Source: Whitmania pigra
Taxonomy: Eukaryota > Annelida > Clitellata > Hirudinida > Haemopidae
DNA length: 64,000 nucleotides
Assembly (NCBI GenBank): GCA_021613335.1
Contig: JAJTWR010000266.1
Coordinates: forward strand, 1,963,501-2,027,500
Reading direction: 5' to 3'
This document shows positions 39,701 through 49,141 of this stretch, one piece after another. The translations under genes and the position numbers were made by a program. Each line of letters starts with the position of its first letter. Within the stretch, counting starts at the first letter, position 1. The notes below the pieces were generated by a model that was not told where the DNA came from, ran no database searches, and was given only the letters and a program-made list of their open reading frames with translations.

Positions 39701-41272
39701 AAATAGTAACCAGTGGCGCAGTTCTCGCAATGTGTGCCCGAAGTTCCATGGAGGCATCCAGTGCAGGAAACAGTCGTGTCGAGGAAGTTGTATTCGCATG
39801 AAGTGCTCCTGTTGTTGCAGTCACATGCTGTAGTGGAATGTGACGAAAATGATATCATACAACTAAGATTACATTCATTAACATTTATTGTTATTTGATA
39901 ACTGGCATGTACAATGTACATGTAACTTCTATACAATAATTGTCGCAATCACATCATTTTTTAAAATAGACCAGAGAATAAAGACAAAGTTTCACAATAA
40001 CAAGGTTTCCTGAAGTTATGAGTTACTTAAATTAGACTAACCATTAAATTACAGGAGTCCAATATGCAATATGGAATTATTTTAAATATAAGATGAACAT
40101 ATCTAAATATCTCATGACCAGCATTTTCATCCATCAAAAAAACTTTAAACTTCAACTTGATACCCTGACACTGGAAGGCATTTGTAGGTGTGGCCGCTTG
40201 CCAAGTTACGTTGTTGTACAGAGGCTGGCATTTCTCACAGTTGTTACCAGCAGTGTTGTGCTGACACTGACAAGTTCCAGTCTTGGAAATTGTAGACAAA
40301 TTGTTACAAAAAGGATCAAGGAATGAATTTTCATCAATTACTTACAGCGCCATCGCACTGAGAAGCATGTCCGAAGCAGGCACATCGATAACGAATGTCT
40401 ATATCTGAGACGGTGTAATATGACAGATTTAGATTATTTGTTATTGCAGGCATCTTAAACTTGAACTGTATGGCAGAAGCCATGTACTGTCTTTGGAGTG
40501 CCTCATCATCATCGAATTCTGAGTTCGATGGATTATGAAATGTCATCTGGAACAAAATCACTGGATGCAATGTGTTCATTGATATTGGTTATTGTTGCAT
40601 ATTGTTATTATTTATTTACTGTAAATCGTTGTTCATTTCTTAAAGTTTATATGAAATTTCTGACTGAAGTTTAAAGAAACACCAAATTACCGTGGAATAT
40701 TCACTACCACCACCACTGGATGAGTTCCAATCTTCACACGGAGCCTTGCCATTACAATCTACATCAAGATATTCCCAGACTTGCCAAATATTCCCATCAT
40801 ATCCCTGAATCTCCATCGATCTAGGCCTCATATTATTTGCTATATTATCAGATGTGGTAAAAGTTATCTTAATTCCAGTTATGAGGAACGTATTTGTGAA
40901 GTTGACAACAATCGACTGTCCATTATACGTTCCGTCAGGATTCATTGTTAAGGCGGAGACCCAGTACGTGTTAAAATTACCGTCAGTTACAGTTATATTA
41001 CCAATGTTACTTACTATCTTATCCCTCAGATTCTGTAACTGCTTCTCCAAAGGATCACACGGAATTGTTTTGTCGCCCAAAAAGAAGGAACCATTACAAA
41101 AACTGCTGGCGCTAACAACAACGGGACTGGAACCGTCGAGAATTAACGAAGGTGGAGGTTCACAAAAAGTTCCGTTCGAGCAGCTTTGTCCACAAACATG
41201 GTAAAGTAACAGAGCAAGAACACAGTAGAAATAAATTCCTAAGTTCCTCGATTTCGACATAATTGTTAACAT
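26185..41272 (-). CDS. Laminin-type basement membrane chain with both LF and L4 domains and no LG domains
   Basis: A secreted extracellular-matrix chain of 40 exons and about 2084 residues, all joined in phase. Order: signal peptide; short LN domain (to ~255); about 4.5 laminin EGF (LE) modules; LF/IV-B domain (~515-700); about 4.5 LE; L4/IV-A domain (~935-1145); about 6.5 LE; coiled-coil stem from ~1495; C-terminus ENAACREAV then TAG. LN-LE exons: 41272-40691, 40546-40346, 40281-40164, 39827-39654, two microexons, 39031-38876, 38513-38413; remaining exons appear under the domain entries. ATG 41272 and 41260 are both usable; the hydrophobic core YFYCVLALLLYHVCG follows. Known: beta chains carry LF, gamma chains L4, and alpha-5-like chains both plus LG. 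This chain has both without LG, so I cannot assign it to alpha, beta or gamma. Confidence 0.88.
28240..28318. repeat. (ATC/CAC)n tract adjacent to a laminin donor
   Basis: On the gene's sense (minus) strand this is GATGATG/GGTGGT repeat beginning about 15 bp after the donor of exon 28482-28333. Confidence 0.85.
30860..30892 (-). other. 33-nt laminin mini-exon at the LE/stem junction
   Basis: This small phase 1-1 exon encodes TFDGITLLPK between the last LE (RACDICFRNG) and the stem start (TYPNCSSC). It is a multiple of three, so skipping preserves the frame and gives a tighter RNGTYPNC junction. Confidence 0.6.
33301..34801 (-). other. Laminin L4 (IV type A) domain exons
   Basis: Exons 34801-34711, 34345-34217, 34045-33754, 33620-33501 and 33420-33301. 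A half LE (CHCSGVSQNCTS) leads into the L4 fold: VFWQITNTDGTDTPLYFASP, DGDVIIKGYGVNYF, MIQVLYNVQTILIRAKF, and the exit IEQCVCPPTYEGQFC. A Cys pair (TKCTAETC) early in the domain is not usual. After L4, LE modules continue in exons 33223-33022, 32934-32753, 32597-32429, 32202-32009, 31752-31665 and 31317-31198. Confidence 0.8.
36002..38141 (-). other. Laminin LF (IV type B) domain exons and following LE
   Basis: Exons 38141-37926, 37681-37532, 37393-37270, 37028-36913, 36744-36564 encode a truncated LE module (CDCDVGASG) running into LF: LDFYKFEAEYF, GRGFLSLTPPATLNFK, LYQVVLRYE, ICLAKGVDYDVKLTVP and SSILLDSVVFFPNIENL. These line up with the FEAE, GF.rVP...LEF, YDILIRYE, CFEKGtnYTVrLELP and LIDSLVLmP landmarks of beta-chain LF domains. 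Exon 36145-36002 begins the next LE row, followed by 35896-35768, 35371-35248, 35097-34955 and 34801-34711. Confidence 0.8.
39320..39491 (-). other. Two consecutive laminin microexons (24 and 27 nt)
   Basis: Exon 39491-39468 reads ..FDGISTK.. and exon 39346-39320 reads ..YNCLDVCI... Both have strong acceptors (TTTTTTTCAG, TTTTCATAG) and donors (GTAAGA, GTGAGT), are multiples of three and are phase 1-1. Skipping both joins 39827-39654 to 39031-38876 and gives NNCTACNC, the normal LE-LE junction spacing. Including them adds 17 residues with two extra cysteines. They therefore look like optional cassettes. Confidence 0.6.
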
Positions 41273-42486
41273 TATTAAACGAGTTTCTCAATTGTGACTC
41301 ATAAATGCAACTTCCCAGTTGTATTGTACCACCATCGATTGGCAAACACCTGTGAGTTGATAAAATTGCGGCGGCAATACTAGTGCATGAATGCGTCTCA
41401 CTTGCCTGCGTATGTCTTATGGTAAAATGTCGCGTAAGAAAACTTTTCATGTTTAAAAATATATTTAATTCGGTCATTCTAACCCAAGACAGTTCGAATG
41501 GGGAGTGCATTACAAAGATTTTGTATACATATAAATGCAACATTAATAAAATCAAACTGAATTCCATCGAACCATAGTAACTTGACTTTAACGTTAGTTT
41601 TGAGTTACAAGAAATGTGAAACTCGGCCTTAGATTGTTAGAGTTTAAGACTAGAAATAAATTAAAAGTAGGTTAGTACTAAAGCATCCACCGCAGGATAT
41701 AAAAGGCACTTTGGCAATATCGATCAATCAACGTGAATACACGAGCAAAATGTTCTTTCTTTTCTGTAGTTTTAATGCTGTGCTTGGATAAATGAATAAA
41801 ATTGCTTAAAAAACAATGGATCTAAAAGCATGTCAGTAAAGGTTAATATACCCCTCGATTAAAGGCTTGAAGGTTGCATTGATTTGGCTAGTCAATATAT
41901 TTTTGATAGAACTTCGAAGGATAACAATCCAGGCACTTTTCTACTATATTATAACACGGATAACATTTGTTTTACAACAAAAGACAAATAAATGTCAGCA
42001 GTGTTAAATTCTAAAATATTATCTATAAAACGACGTGTCCTAAAACAGTTGGTGAACCAAGCCTCGTATGAGTTTCCGTTTGGGATTTTCCTGATTAAGC
42101 GTTCTTCAATTAAAGACATTGTAATTGATTAAATTAAAGGATTAATTTTGTGATGGTCTTCAAATTGAGATTATTTATACGACTGAGGAAGTGGGCTTTG
42201 GTACTGAAAGCTTTTTTGTATATAAATAAATTAATTAATCGTCCTCAAAATGTATCAACAAAAAGCTCTAATGACATTTTCCAGAAAAATGCCGAGGTGA
42301 TTGGTTTGAAATTGCATTAAGTGCATAAAGTGTGAAATTTAGAACCATGTTAAAAACAGTCATTCGTTCATCATCTTCATGAAGATTTAACCAAATACGA
42401 CGCAGCTATATAAAGTCTTGGCGAGCCGGCGGCACGCTCACCTTAATAATTCCTTTGGGTCATTGGTGTGAGACTGACACCTCGAA
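41273..42486. other. Divergent spacer between laminin and TMED, with a stray TATA element
   Basis: AT-rich spacer holding the promoters of two divergent genes. A plus-strand TATAAAAGG lies at 41698-41706, and 52 bp downstream an ATG (41750) opens a 13-codon hydrophobic frame, MFFLFCSFNAVLG then TAA. I see no continuing exon; it may be an alternative start site or nothing. Confidence 0.4.
42407..42415 (+). promoter_or_regulatory. TATA-like element upstream of TMED gene
   Basis: TATATAAAG followed by a locally GC-rich stretch (GCGAGCCGGCGGC) about 10 bp downstream. It lies 72-80 bp before ATG 42487, a sensible distance for a TATA box with a short 5' UTR. Assignment is by motif and spacing only. 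Confidence 0.45.
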
Positions 42487-43513
42487 ATGTTGAAGGGAAA
42501 TTGCGTTATATATTTTGTTGGAAATACAATGACTAAGATTCGATTTAGTTGGCTTTTGTATTTTTCTATGATAATGATAGTTTGCGTTTTCCATATGGTC
42601 TCGAGCAAAGGTGACACAGGTGGAAATGAAAGAAAAGTCAAAAAGATATTTAAGTTGGATCATGAATATTTGGGCAAAGGTTTGGTACCTTCAAGAGTCA
42701 TGGAAAGTCCATTGATTGATAATTATGGTTTACCTGGCATGTTGCATGAAATGACTATTGAAATCCATGGTGGCAACTTTCAGTGCTTTTACCAATCTTT
42801 ACAAAAGGGTGCAAAGTTTTTCTTATATTTTCAGGTCAGTAAAATGTTTCTCTTATGCTTAATACTACTCGTCCTAGCCTTTATTCTTTGCATCAAAGGT
42901 AACAAGAGGAGCTGATAAGAACATTGATTTAGAGGTCATAAGACCTGATGGGATTAGTTTAACAAGTTTCCAGTGGACAGACCAGGGAAGACACGACGAT
43001 GAGGTTCCAATCGATGGTATGTACTTAGACTCCCTGAGTAGGATTGGGGTTTCCACCTCTTTTATACTGATATTCAACAGGCGTATATGCCATGTGCCTG
43101 GACAACAGGTTGAGTAAATATTCTTCCAAAATTATCCACGTGTACATGAATTCTTTCTTCGACACCGATTGGGAGAAGTACGTCCAAGATTACCAGGATT
43201 CTGTGTCGAGCCTGGCTAACTTCAGTGTTAGCAATTTACTCCTCAAACGACTCATTTCCACAGGACTTAGATAATTATTTTATTTCAGAATTCATTCCAA
43301 CATATTGATTTGAAAATAAAAGAAATGCTTACCTTGATAACTTGGGATGGCCAGGTGATCATAAAAGACTGGTATCTAATCAAAGACAACAACGCCTATG
43401 TTCTCTATCTGTCAGTCTTCATGTGTGTCCTGATAGTAGTCACTTCAGGACTTCAAGTCATCTTTGTTAGGAGGCTTTTTGCATCCTCAAGCTCATCTAA
43501 ACCAAGGATCTGA
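42487..43513 (+). CDS. p24 / TMED family cargo receptor
   Basis: p24 (emp24/GP25L) proteins cycle between ER and Golgi in COPI/COPII vesicles and select cargo such as GPI-anchored proteins. Exons: 42487-42834, 42899-43016, 43081-43226, 43289-43513. Two in-frame ATGs exist: 42487 gives 278 residues, while 42529 gives 264 and starts directly on a signal peptide (MTKIRFSWLLYFSMIMIVCV), so I prefer 42529. The GOLD domain has the two disulphide cysteines (FQCFYQ and YAMCLDN). A short lumenal helix follows, then one membrane segment (VLYLSVFMCVLIVVTSGLQVI) and a cytosolic tail VRRLFASSSSSKPRI. The tail has basic residues but no KKxx and no FF pair, so COPI/COPII signals are weak. Introns are all minimal (64, 64, 62 bp). 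Subfamily is not assigned. Confidence 0.88.
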
Positions 43514-44097
43514 CTTTGGCCAGACGGGAATGCTAATGTCCAACAGAATTAATTTTGCAGGATTTTGCTTGTTTTGGACATGACTAGTCTATTTTGAATG
43601 GTGTTCAGAGGATAAAATATCTCTGCTGCGGTATTTCTTTCTCATGATTTGTGATCATATTCCATTTTCACATTTGAAGCATATTTATATGTCATGCTAT
43701 TTTATTCATGAATCTGTATTTGTCATGCTCTTCTCCTTGGTTTTATTGGGAAAATAAATGAATTTCTGTTAACGTCGAGTGTTCAAATATTTATTAAGCA
43801 GAAAATTTAGGAATAGTTGTTATGCTGAATCTCTGTTATGTATGGTCATTCATTGTACAAATGTCAGATGAACTTAATTCATTTGGGATTGAATTTTTTG
43901 GAAAGTACAACTTGCTTGAGGTTCACAAAACCTGTGAATTCCACTTGGCAAGGCACGAGCCAAATTATCGCATGGAAATGGAATCGAATGCTCCCTTAAA
44001 ACCAAAACAAACCAAAATAAAAAAAAAAGCATTTGATGACAAAATTGAAAAAGTTAATCTGGAATGTTCAGGTAGGAAGAAGGTATCCTGATAATGA
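43514..44097. other. Tail-to-tail 3' spacer TMED / GALK2
   Basis: A plus-strand AATAAA at about 43754 fits the TMED transcript end; a minus-strand AATAAA at about 43794 fits GALK2. The two 3' ends therefore nearly meet. The 89-codon plus-strand frame 43822-44091 falls in the GALK2 3' UTR and has no recognisable feature. Confidence 0.6.
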
Positions 44098-46670
44098 CTA
44101 GTTTGCAATGACTGAAGCCCCAGCACCGGGTTGGGTGGCAAACAAGGCAACGTCGATGGTGGATTGTGGCAGTCCCTTCTTCGAGTAAAAGTCCCTCATC
44201 TTCTGCAGGAAAGCCTGAGCATCTGCCTCTCTGACCAAAGACACCGAGCAACCACCCCATCCTGCACCGGTCAGTCTGCTGCCGAGAGCTCCGTTTTGCC
44301 TGAACGTTTTGAAGCGTTCCAAATGTATAACAAGTGTGTAAAATGTATAATGACGTGATCATAAGAAAATAGCTAAACTAAATATTATACAACATTTCTT
44401 CTTAAGAAGATCTTCACCATGTATGGGTTTAATGTTTCACCAAATCAGTGGCATGCATTCAGCATTGTTTAGTAGTTTGAAGATTCTCTCCATGGTTAGA
44501 CAAAAGACAAAACATTGAAATACTCATAACAAGAACAGTTAGATTATTGAAGCTAGAGTGTTGTTAGCACAAAAATTAATGTTGAAAATGGCAGCTGAAC
44601 TACATGCTACTGACATTTACTGTGAACATCTGTTCAAATAAAGGACAATGAACATTTCAGAGCAATAGAAAATCAATTGTAATAAAATAAAATAGCTCAA
44701 AATGTGTTTGCACTCACATGGCGTAGTCTACGATTTCGTCCAGTTCCTTGCAACTGCACTGGTAAAGGTCCCTGCAACTTTCATGACTCTGCTTCATCAG
44801 TTCACCCAATTGTTTCAAAGTTTCCTCCGAATCTCCCGAAGAAATGTCGCACATGCTCTTGAACTCGAGAACTCTAAGTGCCTCAGAGTAAACATGGAGA
44901 GCTCGGTCGTGCAGCTTGAATTCCTGAACTGTAATTTCTCGTGAAAATTAGTGGGAGGGGCAAATGAATATCAATCACTCTTTCGATTTGCATGGCTTAA
45001 TTAGCATCATTCGATAAAATATGCATGTCCTCAACCAGCCCGAGATCTCAATTAAGGGCACTTTAACCTAATAAGCTTATTTTAATAAACCTCCCACAAA
45101 ATATGCAAATGATTTGAATACCAAATGCTCACCATGCCTGGATCGGGGACCGAGAGACAATTCATTCAATTCCTCCTCCGTGACATCCAGCGCCTTGCAT
45201 ATCTCCTGCTTTGAGTAGGGCTCCGGATGAAGCTGTTGTTTGGCAAGAGCAATGCATTCGACCAAAGACAAGCCAAGTTTCTTCTGCACATCACCCAATC
45301 TCATCAATTCTCTCCAGTTCTCTCCTTTCTGTTTAGCCAGAAGCTGGGCTGCCAGTCGGCACTCTGCAACTCTGATGTTGAAATGATCTGTGGCGGCCTT
45401 GTTCATTTTCACGCAACTGTTCGCAACGACAAATATCCCACCCTTGGGAATCTGCACGTCGGTTCCTCTTATTGGGTTGAACTCCACAAGTTTGGCCTGA
45501 AAAGTTAAGTTATGACTTGATAGATGTAATAAAATAAACATATTTCAATAGAAACCACATAAAATCAAAGCTTTCAAAGCCTAACCTTTCCCTTCAAAGC
45601 AAGGAATGAAATGGACTGATCCATGCCTCCTCCTTCTGTTCCAATGTACCTCTCACATCTCTGGCAAGTTTCTGCCAATTCAAGCTGAAAAACATTATTT
45701 TATTTTTTCAATTACAAATCCAAGTGACATTAAATTAAATTCAACTGAATAAGTATTTGCTGCTTAGTACGAAGCTGAGGTTTATCTATATTAAAATCTA
45801 TCTATGGTAAAACAATTATCAATCTCTTGAACAGAAAAGATAAATATTATTCGAATTTCAAGCAGTAAAGAACTTTGCTAGACTCCACCTTAGACAACTG
45901 CAGTCCAAGTGCCACAGTGGTTGCAAGAGCAGACGAGCACACAAGAGCACTGGAGCTCGACAAGCCTGCGCACGAAGGAACCGTTCCAGCCATGAGGATG
46001 TTCAAACCAACACTTTGACCTTCCCCACACCTTTCAAGGATTCCCTTGTATCCACACAAGAAATAGTGATGCCACTTGGGAGCTACTTTGTCAATTTCAT
46101 AAGAGTTGCACATGGTTTCATGTGGCCTGCAATGGTAAATTTACAAGTTATATAATTCTACTAACTCACCAGAAATAAAATTAACAAGGTTTTTCAAGTT
46201 CGTTTATGACTAACGCATATTTGCTGTTAACGTTTGAGAGCTTGATGCTGCCATCTGCAGTTTTTGAACCAGCAATGAGAATATCCTGATCAATGGCCAT
46301 TGGCAAAACTGCATAACCACAATAATCAATGTGCTCTCCTGCAACAATTGAAAACGACTTTTATATCCGTCAATAAAACATTTAATCAGGAAAATCCGTC
46401 CGCACCAATTAAGTTAACTCTTCCTGGAGCCCTGCATACAAATTCTGGCTGGCTTCCATAAATGTTTCTGAACTTCTCGTTCAATTGGTTCAACCTTAAA
46501 TGCAAAAAAAACTAACTTCAAAACTAAGTTCGGCAACGTTAAAACTGATATGCCGGAAAAAATGACTAACGGAAAATGTTTATAACATCAGATGTTCCCG
46601 CAAAAATCACAATATACCTGGATTGTTGATTGTAAGATTCACTGGTGATGACAGGTACCAATTCAGCCAT
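44098..46670 (-). CDS. GALK2: N-acetylgalactosamine kinase
   Basis: GALK2 is a cytosolic GHMP kinase that phosphorylates GalNAc (and galactose weakly) at C1 using ATP, feeding salvage to UDP-GalNAc. Exons: 46670-46618, 46494-46406, 46338-46215, 46126-45889, 45684-45586, 45496-45133, 44928-44718, 44299-44098; 459 residues, essentially the human length, all in phase. Motifs in order: galactokinase signature [19 protein letters not shown] (~37-55), ATP-binding GLSSSSALV, catalytic-Asp loop [74 protein letters not shown], and GHMP motif 3 [27 protein letters not shown] and the CRDLY.CSC run favour GALK2 over GALK1. Start is ATG 46670 ([12 protein letters not shown]). Confidence 0.95.
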
Positions 46671-47473
46671 CCCGAATGTTTGAAGTTTAAGCACAATATC
46701 ACTGAGCAACGTCAACGACCAACAATCAAAAGATCATTATCAACTCAGTTGCGAATCTTTTGTACCAGTCACAGGCCAAAACCACGTGGCTCATTCTTTT
46801 GTGATTTGTATACGACATTTTGGACCGTTCGCTAATTTCAGCTATAACGAGCATCGCAAACAACACATTCAAATGATAATACAAAAGTTATATTTGTTCC
46901 GATGATTATTGACCTATTTCTATTATTTCTCGTTGCGCAAGTACAAAGTGTCATTATTTGGTTACCCAGAACAACGACTTCCAGAACAAAAGATTCTTGA
47001 AGGTCGTGCTTTGTCGAATATATTCTACCACGTTAACGGATGAGTTTATTACAAACAAGGTAGCAGGCCTTACACCTTGCTGAAGAATGCAAGGGATACA
47101 TCCAGCCAAGCCACTGAAAGTATTTAACATTCAAACTGTCAAATTATTATTTATATACACCCCAGTGCCAAATATTATCATTTCCTATTTATTAATTGCT
47201 AGTAAAAGAGATAGAAATCATAACGTGAATAAAATTGGAGAATAAAAAGTTTAATCATGGGATTCCTGAGTATTTCAACATTACTGGAGAAAGATTATGT
47301 TATGTGTTAAGATTATCCTACTCTGATTCATATCAACATGCTTACTCAGAATAGTTTATGTGAACCCATAGCAGAACGAACCATTTACAATTTAACAAGG
47401 TTTAACACTACCGTTCATCACACTTTATTACCAACAGTTCATGCACACATGCCACTTTTTGTCAAAAATGCAA
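46671..47473. other. FRG1-GALK2 spacer
   Basis: Downstream flank of FRG1 and upstream flank of GALK2 (both minus). AT-rich. The only sizeable frame is the chance plus-strand ORF 46623-46835, which overlaps GALK2 exon 1. I see no other feature. Confidence 0.5.
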
Positions 47474-49141
47474 CTATTTACAGAATTTGTCAGACTTCAT
47501 TTTCTCTCTCCTGAAAAATAAATAAAATTGTCAACACAAAGTGAATACAACAGAAACAAATTCAAACCAAAAATACAAACAAACAAACCTATCGAGAAGC
47601 GTTTCATGCAAAGTTCCATCCAGTCTCGCCTTCTTGATGTTCGAGCGATCCTCTGGATTCACTCTGATTCTTCTGTCTTCAAAGCTCTGAAACTTTTTCC
47701 TGAATTAGGGAGAACATTATTATTATTATTAATATTATTATCAATTAAATGCAAAATCCATCAGACAAAGTCAAACATATTTTGTCAAAAATTTCCACGG
47801 CAAATCCATCAGAGGCGATTCGGAATTATTAATCAGAAAATATTACTTACACATAATTCAATTCCACGTCCTTCAACTTCCCAGAGTCGATATCTGCCTC
47901 TGTTTTTGCTTTCTCTCTCTTCGAGCAGGAACGAATCTAAAATGAAAAGTGACGACCAAGATTTAGAAACTCTAAACTCAAAACATTGGAAAACCTAGCA
48001 AAGGAGTTAAGTGCTTACTTGTATGAACTCGTTGTCTCCTGCTGTCTTACTGCTGCAGAAAATGCCTTCGTTGTCGTTGGTTAAAAATCGACCATTGTGA
48101 CCCGAGAGAGCCAATTTTCCCTGTATTAATGAAATAAAAATGACATAAATATTTCAGAATTTAAATCATAACGTAAGGGAAATAATCATAACTCATAGAA
48201 TTAAACAATTTCACCATTTTTTTCATTAATTACGTTAAAAATTTAATGTACTAAGCTAATGTTCCTAATAATTAATTAATGTTGCTCCTAATAAAGCTTT
48301 GGCATTAAACTGTAGTCATCAACTAACATCTTGAAACACTGGCTGCCACTGCTCCCTGCCTGAAATTGCGTCTGCCCTAGCAACAACCTTTCCATCACTC
48401 TGCACACCGAGGTACTTGTGGTAGCCCGACTTCAGGGCAATGTGGGTGTCAGAAACTCGTACGGCCGTAAAAATCTCCTCGGCGTCTGGTCCCTCGCCTA
48501 TCAAGAACAAAACAATGTTGATAGCAATAATTGAGAATTGCACCAAAGGAGATGTTAAAAATTGGAAATTTAAATAAAGCATGGGTACAAATGCAAGAAA
48601 GAAAAATACCAACCAATGCCATGTTCTCTTCCAAGACTTAACAATCCATTGTCGAGAGACTTGATGTACGTCATCTCACCCATTTCAATGGCTATGGATC
48701 CGTTGATTTCAAGGAAGTCCTCGCAGTGCCACCAACCTCCTGGAATTGAAAATGAATTAAATCAGATGTTTGATTTCAAATAACCATGGCTTTAGAAATT
48801 TCGATTAATTCAGTTTATAAAGTTATTAAATTATTAGAGCTTCATACCATGTCTCAGAGTATTCTGGTTTGACTCCAATTGTTCTTGAGTTTGTTCATTG
48901 TTTGCTTGTTTGACTTTTTTAATTCTAGAAGTAGTACAACGCGACATCAGTCAAACAATTATATATCCATTATATTAATATAACCAGTACCAAATAAATT
49001 ACAAGACAATTTTCTGAACGAGAAATACAAATATCGTCGAGCACAATGTAAAGACATAAACAATAAAAACAATTACTTTTTTTCTTTTCCTTTTCTGAAT
49101 CTAAGTTTTCCTCCTTTAACCATAGAATATGGATCAGCCAT
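47474..49141 (-). CDS. FRG1: FRG1 actin-bundling / RNA-processing protein
   Basis: FRG1 (facioscapulohumeral muscular dystrophy region gene 1) is a nuclear/nucleolar, fascin-like protein tied to pre-mRNA splicing and actin bundling. Exons: 49141-49077, 48924-48848, 48739-48614, 48497-48328, 48120-48019, 47936-47851, 47699-47589, 47510-47474; 257 residues, against about 258 in vertebrates, all in phase. The N-terminus ([19 protein letters not shown] then EKKIKKVK) is a basic nuclear-signal-like stretch. The beta-trefoil core shows [62 protein letters not shown] and SKTAGDNEF. The C-terminus is highly conserved: [32 protein letters not shown], then KSDKFCK and TAG. A second beta-trefoil strand set is interrupted by introns but complete. 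Confidence 0.95.

Noticed and set aside
43822..44091. 89-codon plus-strand ORF with a Lys-rich end
   Set aside because: It lies in the GALK2 3' UTR region, has no recognisable motif, and begins after the TMED poly(A) signal.
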